Of a DNA stretch of 48,010 nucleotides, positions 1 to 11,972 are shown in pieces (the first letter of the stretch is position 1; every line of letters starts with the position of its first letter). Both the position numbers and the translations under genes were made by a program. This stretch comes from Saccoglossus kowalevskii (Eukaryota; Hemichordata; Enteropneusta; Harrimaniidae): positions 472,319 to 520,328 of the forward strand of contig NW_003120423.1 of the NCBI RefSeq assembly GCF_000003605.2, in the 5' to 3' direction. Below the pieces are notes generated by a model. It worked only from the letters and a program-made list of their open reading frames with translations. It searched no databases and was not told where the DNA came from.

Positions 1-1420
1 ATCAGTATAAAGTAGGTTCTTAAAGTAAAGTAAACCAACCAATCACCAGGTTTAACATTCCCATTATTATTACTGGGGTTTTCGCCATTTATATCACTAA
101 GAATCTTTCAAAATTTTGATGTGTCTGCTTTTGAATTTTCCAATTCTTTGAGTTGTGCAATCATTTTCCGATTACTTTTATGTTTGATAAGTTTTTTATA
201 CTGTTTACGGGTTTGAAAGAATTTTTCTCGGATTTATGGATCCTGACGACACGTTTGTAATAAACGTAATAGGCTCCTTAACTACTTACAAAGGGACCAA
301 CAATCCTGGTCAAACCATTTTTTTGTTTACTTTTGCGTTTTTTAAGTTTAGGAGTAATTTGCTTCAGACATTTGTCTGCAATATTTGTATTTAACTTTTC
401 AAAATCTGTGACTGCAGTTTCTGACTCATAAATGCTAATGCTCATAAATCGTTAATTTCATTATTATTAAACTTTTCAAGTTTTGTTTGATAATTATCCT
501 TAGCCTAGTCATTCCACATATATTTTGATAGTAAAGGATCTAATTTATCCCAGCTTTCTTTATTTCATTTAGACACATGTTAATATTAATCTTCATAGAT
601 AAAGTTTAAACACAGTGGTCTGATAAATGAGACAAATGGCTACGTTAAAACATTGTAATGAGTCGCACATAAATTCTTTGAAGTTATATTGTAATCGATT
701 GTTACAGTGCTGCTACCCCCGGGGAATCTGACATGTGTATTTTCCCGTAGAGTCACCAATAGTTCTACCATCCAGAATAATGAGGTTGCAGTCAATACAC
801 AACTGAATTAATTTTTTACCAAATTTGTTAATACAGCATGATGTATTAACATCCATGGTATTTCTGTCGCCAAAATTGTCATTAATATAGTAGGATGGTA
901 AGGGTAGATGCATATTTCTGCTATCATCAATTCTATCATCAAGGCTACCAATTCTAGCATTGAAATCCTCTACGAGAAGAACATCACCTTTGGATGAGAA
1001 TTGTAAAACAGATCAACATCCTTGTTCTTATAAAGGAATGAGTTTTCAGGTGGGATGTAAATACAACCAATGTATAAATCATTATAAGTAGCACAGATTG
1101 TTTTGTCAATCTTACACCAAATAAAATTTGTTGTACTGCCAGAAACATGAGTACTGTTTATATTTACTTTTAAATAGAACAGCAACACCTCAGCTTCTTT
1201 TTGTTTGTTTTTTGAGCGACCAAGATTTCTGTCTTGACGTATCACATCATATGAATCTAGACTGTTTTCTAATCTAACAATACTGTTACTGCTGGGCCAA
1301 GTTTCTTGGAAACAAACAAAGTCTAGGGAAGAGGTGTAATTAATAAATTCAGCATTTGACAGCTTACTGCTATTCATTCCATTGATATTTCAACTACCTA
1401 TTTTGAAGTTTGACATTCTA
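1..1420 (-). mobile_element. Degraded non-LTR retrotransposon (LINE) fragment: AP-endonuclease domain and linker
   Basis: Read on the minus strand this is the endonuclease/exonuclease/phosphatase-type domain of an APE-class LINE, running right to left. Near 1381-1395 is the domain-opening motif, S-stop-NINGM. Then come a DFVCFQETW block (about 1295-1325), YIGCIYIPP (about 1045-1075), VEDFNARIG (about 940-965) and SHLSDHC (about 605-635), the order expected of the family. The reading frame is broken: it shifts between about 970 and 913, and there are stops at 1392-1390 and 110-108 (both TGA where the family has Trp) and further stops across 1-600. Residues near 1-120 (KILSDINGENPS) resemble the linker before a reverse transcriptase, so the RT would lie left of the window. 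It is a dead copy. I do not assign a clade, and the right edge is uncertain. Confidence 0.8.
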
Positions 1421-2656
1421 CAGCAAGCGAAAATATACTAAAAGAATATATATACATATATAAAAAAAAGAACTACACAAAAATACTACACAGTATACTG
1501 AAGGAAATAAAAGTTAGCAAGGGGGAAACGGGGCTGGAAAATACCAGTAAAACAGTTAATTAAATTTGAAACAAGTATTGGTTTGGTTAAAAATAATCAG
1601 ATTAAAGAAATAAAATCAACGTGACAAATTTTGTTGGCACCTCTAAGTAAAGGAGAATAAGAACAAATTTAAAACTATTGGTATTTGTTGGGTATTAAAC
1701 TTGGAATAAAGAAGAGAGCAAAGCAACAACAACAAAATTCAGTATTGCGAGGTATCAGTATTGTCAATCTTTATTTTACACTAGTAAGACCCGCTAATGT
1801 ACTATACCTTGTTCTGGGAGTGATGTTTCACATACAAGTAAAACCCACAATTTGCAAAGTGGGTATTACAAACCGTTTCAGGGATAAAACACTTTGTTTG
1901 CGTTCGGAACGTCAATGTTATAATGCCGTAAAAATTCGAACTGTAAATGTTTAGTCAAACACACATAATTTGCAAGGGCTGCAAAAAAGTATTCATCCAT
2001 CTACTATCAGCTATAGAGACAAATAAACAACAAATATGCCATTGCTTGTGATATGACTTTTTATTGAATCTGTCAATATGAAGGGATATTTTTCCTCAAA
2101 TATTTCTGGGAAGAAATCCCACTTCAATGTGTTTTTTTTCCTTCAGGGGATTATATCGAGCATACGTTTGTGATATGTTCTCCGGTAAGTGCGACAAATG
2201 CATTACAATACTTCTACGAAGAGTGCCTTGAAAAACTAAAAACCTACTTGGAGCAACCCAAATATCAATTAACTTTGAAAAGAATTCATTACTTCAAGAG
2301 GTATTGTGGAGTATGTTATGTATTGATGATTACAAAGGACTATGATTTATCCTGAACTGAAAACGGTGTTGTAGCGAACATGTCGTGTTTACGATCAGGC
2401 GCATACCCGTACTATTATGGGTGTATTCCGCCTCGTAGTTATACAAGTCCGTCACTATATATAATTGTAATAGTCAGTGATTTCTTTAAATTGACTCGTA
2501 CACCCTACCGTAAACAGATACCGGTAAAAAATTCTCAAAGTGTGTAAGCATTAAAAGTTTAATGTTTCTGATATGAATGGGATAATTTTTTTTAACTCAA
2601 ATACCTAATTCAGCTTCTCTGTATTGCTAAAAAAGTTTTCTGCATATGTCTGATAC
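1421..2656. other. Intergenic, no gene recognised
   Basis: A+T-rich DNA with only short open frames (for example 1685-1954 and 2170-2355 on the plus strand) that show no recognisable domain, splice context or start context. It may include the 5' part of the neighbouring LINE fragment, but I see no motif that proves it. Confidence 0.6.
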
Positions 2657-2820
2657 TTAAAGCGGGGGAGTCGTCACCTGCGCAGGCGTCAGATGGCCAT
2701 AGCGTGTCATTGTTTACAAACAAGCGTATGCCCATGAGCCTTTGCGTTTTAGTGTGTTTTGTTATCGTTGCTTGGGACACAATTCCCGGGCATGCGCAGG
2801 TGACGACCCTCTCGCTTTAA
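2657..2820. mobile_element. Short MITE with terminal inverted repeats and TTAA flanks
   Basis: The left end reads TTAA then AGCGGGGGAGTCGTCACC. The right end is its reverse complement with few mismatches (GGTGACGACCCTCTCGCT) and then TTAA. The inverted repeats extend for about 26 bp into CTGCGCAGG / CATGCGCAGG. TTAA target duplications are characteristic of piggyBac-type transposons, so this is probably a non-autonomous piggyBac-like MITE of about 160 bp. It contains no coding sequence. The outermost bases AGCG are not the usual CCY start of piggyBac ends, so the superfamily call is tentative. Confidence 0.65.
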
Positions 2821-2889
2821 GTTAAGAACATAAATCGGTGGACATTATTTAATCTACTCTAACAAAATTCAGTGTCAGTTAAATTCAAC

Positions 2890-4030
2890 TAAATATTCGG
2901 TAAATAAACTCAGAACTAATTTTAGTTAAATCATTCGTGTCCGTTTTGGGCAGCAAAACTCTTTTTCTCAACTTCCATACTTTCTCCTTTTCAACGACGA
3001 GGGCGTGAACAGCATAAAATATTCGACAAAAAAAAAACAGTAGACGTACCATTTTAAAATCTTCCCTAAAACATTCCCACATACATTGGTTAATCATAAA
3101 TAGCTTTAGTTGTATTGTACATGTTCATGTTATGCAGTAACCGGCAGTTTTCTTCACCCTCCGACTTTCCCCATTTTCAAGATTGAGGGCGTAAACAGCA
3201 TCATATTCGGCAAATAAACCAATAGACGTGCAATTTTAAAATCTATCACAAAAATATTGGGTTTTCAGAAATAATATTAATAGTATCATACATGTCAGTT
3301 TTAGGCAGCAAACAACCGTTTTGTTTTTGACATTCAGACTTTCTCCTTTTAAACGATAAAGGCAAAACAAAATATTCGGCAAATAAACCAGTGGACGTAC
3401 AACTCTAAAACCAAAGCACTCTCGAATATATTGGATCTTCAGAAATAATTTTAGTTGTTAAGTTAAATTCATGTCAGAATAATGTTGAACTTGAATGTGA
3501 ATAAGTGATTTGTAGTTTTGTTAGACAAAACAATGTTTACAGAAAATTGTAACAGAGAGAAAGCCATAGAGATAAAGAAACCTCGTTTACTGCAAACAAC
3601 GAATATGTATGACAACAACTAAAATTATTTTTAAAGACCCAATATATGAAGACATATCTTGAAAGTTTTAGAATTGGTCCATTAGTTATTTTGCTGAATA
3701 TTTCATGATGTGTGCGCCCTCATGGTTGAAAGGGGAGGGGGCTCTGAATGTGTCTGAATGCTTAAAACGGACACGTATGATACAACTAAAACTATTTTTG
3801 AAAACCCAATATATGTGGGGAATATTTTGAGATGAGTTTTACAAATTTACGTCTACTGGTTATTTTGTGGAATAGTTTATGATATTGCTCCCTCATCGTT
3901 GAAAGGGAGAAAGTCTGAAAGTCAAGAGAAAGGCTGCCTACAACGGACAAGTATGGTACCAACTAAAACTTATTTCCGAAGAGCTAATATATGTGAGGTC
4001 ACAATTCTGCGTCAATTGGTTGATAAGCAA
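2890..4030. repeat. Foldback-like array: about 175-bp repeats in two opposed blocks
   Basis: At least three copies of a unit of about 175 bp run in one orientation (marker CCGTTTT.GGCAGCA near 2940, a related form near 3125, and TCAGTTTTAGGCAGCA near 3293), with a truncated copy at the left edge. From about 3610 the same unit runs in the opposite orientation in two full copies (3610-3770 and 3780-3945) and a partial one (to about 4030). A centre of about 140 bp near 3470-3600 separates the arms. Shared words include the reverse-complement pair AATAATTTTAGTTGT and ACAACTAAAATTATT. Long inverted repeats built of direct repeats are the hallmark of foldback transposons. Units are diverged and no coding capacity is visible. 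Confidence 0.65.
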
Positions 4031-4035
4031 TAAGT

Positions 4036-4346
4036 ACGAAAATATGTAAATTTCAATATTGTTGTTTTTTAAACTGTATATTGCTGAATACATTGAACCA
4101 TAGTTTTCTAAGGTCTATGATTGAACTATGAGTTTACATAGACTGGAAACGCTGTCATGTAGCATACATCTGAGTATTTGTTCGACGAACTTGACATTCT
4201 CTGATACGCATGCGCACTGTTTTTCATCTAACGAATACTTTTACTGTCCTGCAAACGCAACATTTTCAGTTTATGGTAAATCATAGTTCGCTTTGGTCTA
4301 AAATATGAACTATGGATCATCAATATTAGCAAATATGTGTTTTCGT
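4036..4346. repeat. Palindromic element with long diverged inverted repeats
   Basis: The left end ACGAAAATATGTAAATTTCA matches the reverse complement of the right end (TAGCAAATATGTGTTTTCGT), both bordered by CAATATT-type sequence. Internally, blocks around CATAGTT(T/C) at about 4094-4131 and 4284-4325 are also inverted copies of each other. About 310 bp long, without coding sequence. Probably a MITE or foldback relative. I see no clear target-site duplication. Confidence 0.5.
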
Positions 4347-4369
4347 CCATTTTGCATCTTTAATCAGCA

Positions 4370-5690
4370 GATTATTGACACCAACTGTTTTATGGTGTTT
4401 TTGTTGTTGTCACAGTGGGAACTCAAAGTGATTACGTAGAAGATAGGTTGTTTATTTTGTAAGCAACACACATTAGATAGCAACTACATCCCATGGAGCT
4501 AAAAAAGATAGCTCCATGCACAACCGTAAGCTCATACGGTGAAACCCGGCACACAAGAAGGACGCTTCCTCGATACAACGGCCATCATTGCCCAATGGCG
4601 TTCTCTGTGTTAACTTGCCCAATGAAAGCCAACACCGCCTTTGGTTACTTTACAAAAATAAACGTAGACAAAAATAAACAAGACCAATGAAAAATTTTGG
4701 TTATTCTAGTTATACATATTATATTGTTTGTATTTATAACTTTGAAAAACTTATTCGTGAGAACAGCTGTGCGACAGGAGAATTACATCACAGGATTTAC
4801 ATCACAACCTTACTCAGTGAATTCAAGAATGGACGTCTCTTGCCACTTTTACATTTTACCACCGTGTACACATTATGTGCCTGAATTGTCAGAATATGAT
4901 TTGTTGTGATTTATTTATTGCCATTGAGGAGGAGTTAGGGGTACAGTCCTGTCAATAGAGGAGTGTCAACACCGGGTGTGAAGAAGAAATATGTATTTTT
5001 AAATATTTTTTTTCTGACGTAGCATTTTGAGGACCAAATTGAATTGTTTTATTGCACGTTCACAATTTTGCATTTAAAGTACTAGTATTACGTACTTGCT
5101 GAATAACAAACAAAACACTTAATGCGCATGCGCGACGATTGTATTGTACGTAACAAAACAATCACTGTACACGTGCATTAAGAGTCTTCCATATTGTTTT
5201 ATCCGACGTTATAATCATAAAAAAATGTATCCATCAACGTACAGTACCATCAGCAATATTAAGAAAAAATAATGTTCTCGACCATATTTCATGTTTAAAA
5301 TGATTACAGGCCATAAAACAACCCAACTAGTGTCGTTGTAAGACGCACGGCACACGAATTGTATCTCTGGTACTCTCTCCCTAACTGGGAAAACACAAAA
5401 ATTGATGATTTTGCTCGTAAATGTTGTTATCGCACATCATGTCGTAAGGTACTAAAACTGATACATCATTGGTCGGGCTGGCATCACGGTCTTATTTGAC
5501 AAGCATGTTGTCATGGGGCTGTATAGTTTGTACTCATTTTTATTTTTACTGAGAGATGAATTTAAAGAACTTATTAATTTCAGTTTTCTATCACAGAGAA
5601 TCGCGTGTGTCAATTTCCCATTTGATCGATGAAGTGTCATCTATGGAGATTTCCATCCCATGCACGTGTTCATTTTCTAGTGAGCGTGTT
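4370..5690. repeat. Diverged duplicated block, copy A
   Basis: This block matches 9090-10335 in order and orientation over many short runs: ACTGTTTTATGGTGTT, GTGATTACGTAGAAG, TTGTTTATTTTGTAAGCAAC, CACACAAGAAGGACGC, TCAGAATATGATTTGTTGTG, GGTACTAAAACTGATA and TCGATGAAGT. Spacing differs because each copy carries its own insertions (roughly 4960-5270 here). Open frames inside it (such as 4493-4690) are not shared intact with the other copy, so I do not call a gene. It may be a segmental duplication or two insertions of one dispersed repeat. Confidence 0.75.
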
Positions 5691-8600
5691 CAAATCCCCC
5701 ATGTGTTCGAATTCGATGTATTTGCAACAACAACCGTTGAGGGCGCCATACACACGGGATGATAGATTCCAACCGAATCCGCGATACGGACTAGACATCG
5801 AGCCAAACAAGAACATGTAGGTCGGGTGGTGAAGTGGTACAATGAACCCCAAATCTAGATCATTCGCATTGGTGACGCGTATTTTGAAAAACGAGAACGT
5901 AAAATTCTCAGGTATTGATAATGCCTCTTGTTATCGTCATGGATATTCCGTAATCACGAACTTTTGATATTAATGGTCACCAAGGGTCACGTGTTCAATG
6001 AAATGTGTCAAGTACCAGAAATATGCGACTCTAATATGATATCTAGTGCTCCAGCTTTCTTAATATACACCCAAACCTAATATTTGGGTGCAAATTGAGT
6101 CCCTTGTCATTAACCAAAATATGAGAGAAGTGGTCATCGGTATATTATGTGTTAAAGCAAGGGTATACGCTGGTCTGCAAATAACACAAGTTTCGCCTTT
6201 GCTGGATTTTTCTAAATTGATTAAATTACAATGAATGTTGTCAATTCTACAAACGTAACAGCCAGCAAAAAGTCAGGGTAAATCTACCAAAGGCATTTTA
6301 AAAGATTAGCCTTCCCTGGATACTCTGACAGGCACTCTTAGACTATTGCTTCTCTGTTAAATTCACCTTTCTTAAATTACATGAATTTTATCTTGAATTT
6401 TAACATGAATTTTATCTTGCCGGTGACAATTGCACCACAATATCCTTTCTATATAAAACTTGATTAATTTTGAAAAAGTTATCAGATTTCATGATATTGG
6501 CAAAAAAAAAAACTTTCTATCGCAACATTTTGAACCAACATGATCCCGCCCACGGAAAAATAATATTTCAAACAATCGCAAAATTGTCCCTGGACCTTTT
6601 TGATGACCGTTGACTGTACCTATTTGAACCTTCCCTGTTTTATTTTTCACAACATCGTCAAACTTCGAATGTAAGCGCATGCGCACGTGACACATTACGT
6701 GCTCACAATGAATGTGACGTCAGAACACAGTTTACCTCGAAATATGCAAATAATATTCTCAATTCTCCTATTCTCGTTATAGGAATTATTTTTGCTGTTT
6801 GATCTCTTCAAACCAATATTCACTTAGTCATGTTACCAAAATTCCAACAATTCAAAGACTACACATCGCTGGCATGGAAACGATTTAGTTTTACAAATTG
6901 GTTAGTTATACAATTATCATGAAGCTGTTATTCGCAAAATCTAGATTAAAGATGCAATATTGATGAAAACATGTAATTTTTAATAATGCGCTTTGATGCC
7001 GTATTGACAATACATTGAATTACGAATTATAATGATTTAAACACGGTTTCAATTAAATAATGCGTTGTCGCGGATTTCTGTTGATGCAGCTACAGAGCTG
7101 GTAATTGTTTTATTTGTGTGTGAGTGTGCAGATATTGCGGCAGAACATAACTAAACTTGATTATTTGTGTCTAGATTAAAGTATCACACATGTTAGATGA
7201 TATGTTCGACATGGGTCCCATGCGAGGTATTAGCAAAGCGTGTAAAATACATTGTTTACATGCAATTCTGGGGCGTGCTGTAAGACGTAACTGTGAGGGC
7301 GCTTTATAAATAAATAAATACATAAAATCAAGATGAATTGTTCGCTTTATTCTCAATAGGTAGAATGCCGGGACGAACTTGAAATGCGACTTACTCATGA
7401 GGAAACGCCTGTATCAAAGCAGAGTGTTATATTTTTTCCAGTATCTGCGCATGTAACGGTATACAACTCACCCGTCAAACAGCCAGTATCGGGGAAATAG
7501 TTGCCCTTGTTGCGTTCAGATGGAAAGAACAAAACATTCTATTCAGATATTTTGTTATACAACCGCGATTTGAAGAGTCAACCTTTGACCATCCGCTGAT
7601 ATCAGAGGTCGGGGTTAAAGAAAGGAATATTCCTAAGTTGTTATTCATGCAAAAAGAATGCCGATCCCACGCACTAAATTGGATATTAACAGATTATTAA
7701 TCGTTTAAACCCGTATGAGTTACATAACCAGTGTATACGGTTATCTGTTTTATAGTAGGCTCTGTCCACCTGGCTTGGGTTGGTTTGGTTCGACGCCGTC
7801 GGTTATCAGCACACCACGTATCAGACGCCATCACGTGATCAGGTGAAGATAACACGGGCACGAGAAACCTTGGAAAACGTTTTCAATTTCACTGCTAAGC
7901 ACGTTTATTAGAAACTAACACGTGAAATTATGATAGATATTTGATTCAGTTTTAATGCTAGGCTCGTCAATCCATAACCAAAAATAAAAGACGCTTCATT
8001 AAAGTTGATGAGGTTTTTGTTGTTATTGTGGGGTTTTTTTGTGTGTGTGTGTGTTTTTTTTTCAGACAGGTTCTCATAGATACTCCTGTACTCCTGGATA
8101 CGTATTTCGCCCAGGAATGTGTATTCCTGAATGTGTGTCAGGGCGAAATATTTATCTTCAGTCGCGTTAATGTGCGAATCCGTCGAACTGAAGGTAGTCG
8201 AGCGACCCCCCTCCCCCCACACCAGGTGTATAATTACCCTGTCTACCTCCTCCAGTCCATCGACACGTCGGGCCGAATGTCTTTCTTTGTTTGTCAGTGT
8301 AATTAACACTTACATTGGCGTGAGCAATATTTGTCAACACTGTATTCCTGTAATACTGAATAGAATGGTATCGAATGAGTAAATATAATATGTCGTGTAA
8401 TATTCTTGGTTATAGTATGCAAATAGTTGAAAACTGGATCAACATTCAGTTTCCATCAGAAAAGAAACGGTTTTCTTTTTTACATTGTTTCATGAAAGTA
8501 GAGATTTATTATCGAGTTTCCAAAAGTCGTTCAACACAATACCGAGAATTGGAATTCCTATCAGCACGTCTTAATGAAGTGACTCTTAGAAATATGGTAT

Positions 8601-9089
8601 GTCAGTCACGTGATTGCAGTGGATGCAACACAACTGTTGTCGGCGAGCCGAACGCGCCCTCGTTGTCGGACGATTGATCGAGCGGGGAATGGCCGGAGTC
8701 CTGTCATCTTTTCAATCAACTCCTCATACACCATGATGACGCGAACTTAGTTGATCGTCATCAAACGACATATATAGTAGTTCTCCTTCCGTGTTATATT
8801 TTGAATATTTTTGTTGATTACGCTATTTAACAAACACGGACATAGTCCGTGAGACTGCTTCACCATTTTTCTCACCATCAATTTCGTCCAAAAAAAAAAT
8901 CGAGCCATTTGTTTCCAGGCGACTAACCACCGCTATCTTTGTCAACTGTATTAAGTATTACAAGTATTAATCACACACATTTCAATAGTGTGCTTTGACC
9001 TAAAACGCGGCCAGGAATTTACAAAAATGTGCGATTTTATCGCTTGGGTGGGCAGACATATAATTCAATTAATAAGCGTAATTTACTTA
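5691..9089. other. Intergenic, no gene recognised
   Basis: No convincing coding sequence. The plus-strand frame 8375-8677 (100 codons) has no recognisable domain and its length is not exceptional by chance. Noted sites are an NRF1-like palindrome GCGCATGCGC at 6675-6684 with a CRE (TGACGTCA) at 6715-6722, TCACGTGA at 7831-7838 and 8606-8613, a short TG run near 8041-8052, and a nested hairpin at 8104-8149 (ATTTCGCCC with GGGCGAAAT, enclosing AGGAAT/ATTCCT). Confidence 0.6.
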
Positions 9090-10335
9090 AAACGCAGATT
9101 GTTGGCACCCACTGTTTTATGGTGTTGTTGTAGTCACAGTGGCAACTGTAAGTGATTACGTAGAAGGTGGATTGTTTATTTTGTAAGCAACACACATACA
9201 TTAGATAGCAGCCACAGCCGTAGGCTCCCACGAAGACGCCCCGCACACAAGAAGGACGCATCCTCGATACAACTGTCATCCAATGGCGCTCAATGGCGCT
9301 CTCTGCGTTAACCCAATGAAAGCCAAAATCATTTTTTGTCATTTTCTGAAAATGAGAAAAATAAACAAGACCTATGGAAATTGTTTTCATTTGACAACAA
9401 CATTATAGAAAAATAAAATGTACAACAATTTTGGCGAGAAATTTGGTGACGATGATGTGTAAAATTAGTATTAAAGGAAAGAAACATACTATACTAAAAA
9501 TATATAGGCCTACTTCCCCGAAGTTGTAGGATAACTTTTTCAGCACACGTAGTTATTCTAAATTATACATATTACGACAGAGTTTTTATTTGTAATTGTA
9601 GACTTTGAAATAGTTGTTCCTGGGAATATCGGAATACCGTATAAAATTATATGACAGAAGGATGACGTCACTGGATTATGTGTGACCTCGAGTTGCGGAA
9701 ATGCAAACTAAGTCAGTGAATTCGAGAATGAATGTCTCTTGCCACATATGGAGTTTTACCACCATGTACAAATTACGAGCTTGAGTTGTCAGAATATGAT
9801 TTGTTGTGATTTAATTATTGTCATCGGAGGAGGTAGGGCAACAGCTTTATTATAAACAGGAGGGTCAATAACAGGAGGGTTGAGATAAATACAAACAATT
9901 ATGTAGAACTATTTCAAACTTGAACTTATATCACAAAGGCAATAAATCATCCCAACTGGTGACGTTGTTAGACTAATGGCACATATTAACTAACACACGA
10001 CGTTGCATCACTACTCTGCCCCCAAACTGGTGAAACACAGAAATTGTTGGTTTTAGCCGTAAGTATTTTTATTGCACATGCCATGGGGTACTAAAACTGA
10101 TATATCATCGGTTGAGTTTTGCACCACAGTCTTATTTGACAGACAAGTCGTCACGGGGCAGTAGAGTCTACCTATATGGATTACAATTATATCGTTTTTC
10201 ACTAAAAAGAACTTCTTAATTTCCATCATATAAGATTATAGGGAATCATGAATGCCATTTTCCCGTGATCGATGAAGTATCATCTCTGAACACTGACCGG
10301 AAGTTACATCCCATGCATCGCACGTGTGTAGGATT
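9090..10335. repeat. Diverged duplicated block, copy B
   Basis: The second copy of the block at 4370-5690, in the same orientation, about 1.6 kb before the Hand TATA box. Copy-specific sequence lies around 9400-9700 and includes a perfect CRE, TGACGTCA, at 9663-9670. The open frame on the minus strand at 9037-9390 spans part of the block but has no recognisable domain. Confidence 0.75.
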
Positions 10336-11854
10336 CGATGAAGCTAGTATTCCGCGTAACTCAAGTTCACGCTGACATTATTTGAACAATTTTGAACTTA
10401 AAATTTGATCTTAAATGTAATGTGCACTGTGTATGTATGGTAGTTATCATGACAATGTGTGGATTTAATGCATAATCTGCCATGGCTGCTTCAGTCCTTC
10501 ATATTTACTCATCGGTTTGTAATGAATTGATGCGCAGTAGAAACCAATAGTCGCCACTGTGAACCGGATCGGCGCCTGTGCGTTTTACGTCATTGTGATT
10601 GGTTCTTACTTCATTGTGACTGGCCTTTGACACATACTACGCGATCGTGGCAGATAAATGATGATCAAAAATTGGTGAGCAAAATTCTACAAGTTATCAG
10701 AATTTTCTTCATCAATTCAGATAAATTGGGAATTGTTTCTCCAATTAGGGTCCACACACTTTGAATTTACTTGATTGAAGTAGAGTAGAAGAGTCAGTTA
10801 CTATGTAATATTTATTATAAGTGATTTTTTTTAACATGGCCGTGACATTGAAATGCATATACCACTACTAGTATATTGGAAAAAAAGAACGTGTAAACTA
10901 GAATTTTGGGATATATGAACAGATTTCCCTTTCATTTCAAATCGTCAACCCTTAAATTGTTTCAAGAGAAAATTTTGCTCCCCGTTACGAAAAGGATTGT
11001 TATCTGATTTAGTGAGCAAGAATTTGCCTACTTACAAAATGTTGCCCGCCGAATTGTTCTCACCATATACCGCTATATTTTGCTCACCGGCGCTAATCCA
11101 ATCTCCGCGACGACCACTTGTAACCGAACAGAGCTGAAAGTTGGACTGACGTGAAACTGATTTACTGAGGAGAAGAAGTTTTACCCACTTTTCTTACAAC
11201 TGAAATTGTTCAAGATTTGAATATCCGATGTCACAATTTTTTTAATTTTTCATTCCATTCGGTCTCAGCACGTAGTTTTTGCAAAATCGTCTAATATTCT
11301 AGCACCATTAAAGGTATTTGTCACGGGAAAATGTTTTTTGTCAATTAAACCACCATTTCCCGACATACTCATGGTCAACTTTGTAGCGGCGTATAGCAAC
11401 GCAACGGCGATTTCAATTTCAAGTTATTTGGCCCATAAATGTAATAGATTTATATGTTTGTTCTTATGTATCGGAGTTCAAATTAATTACATAGCCAGCC
11501 CATCCTACTGACAAACCTCGGGGAATAAACGTATCTTGAGCCTAGGCATAAAATTCCCATTATCCGTGTTAGACCACCCGAAAAGAGCCGTGTTTTGGAC
11601 AAGCGTGGCTTTGTAGAGGAGATCTCTAGAGACATATGTAAAGTAGATATGTATCAGGTGACCTCCAAAGATGCAACACTCATCCCGGCGTTCATCGGCA
11701 ACACCACTTTAAAATCGTGAGGGGCAAATGTCAATGAGGGTAGTGTATACTGAGGGAAATTAAGGATTTTACCGCGGATTCTGATCGTACTATGGCGGTG
11801 TTAACTTTTTGGTGTTAAATATTCCCAGCTTATGAGTAAGTTATCCACGTACTC
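10336..11854. other. Upstream region of Hand, no gene
   Basis: No coding sequence seen. Several CCAAT/ATTGG motifs and an ACGTCATTGTGATTGG stretch lie near 10540-10620. A 12-bp inverted pair (GGTGAGCAAAAT near 10674 and its complement near 11075) is within what chance allows. This is a plausible location for Hand cis-regulation, but no conserved element can be proved from one genome. Confidence 0.5.
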
Positions 11855-11972
11855 ATTTGCATACGTATCTCTGCCAATAAACAATACCGACGGAGGGTGT
11901 CGCCACCTGTTCAGTCATTACTCCCCGTGAAAATAATGGTCGGTTCCAAATAGAGTCGTAAAGATATAAAAG
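11855..11972 (+). promoter_or_regulatory. Candidate Hand core promoter
   Basis: TATAAAAG at 11965-11972 is a strong TATA box, predicting transcription from about 11995 and a 5' UTR of about 310 bases before the start codon. Upstream are a perfect octamer ATTTGCAT (11855-11862), the POU-factor consensus, and an E-box CACCTG (11904-11909). The factors that bind are inference. Confidence 0.55.

Noticed and set aside
7780-7800. B-box-like GGTTCGACGCC suggesting a tRNA gene or tRNA-derived SINE
   Set aside because: The flanking bases do not form a T-arm stem and no acceptor or anticodon stem can be drawn around it.
8375-8677. A 100-codon plus-strand frame
   Set aside because: No recognised domain; several frames of this length are expected by chance in 48 kb read in six frames.
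10674-11086. 12-bp inverted pair GGTGAGCAAAAT, considered as MITE ends
   Set aside because: Inverted pairs of this length at this distance are expected by chance, and there is no flanking duplication.
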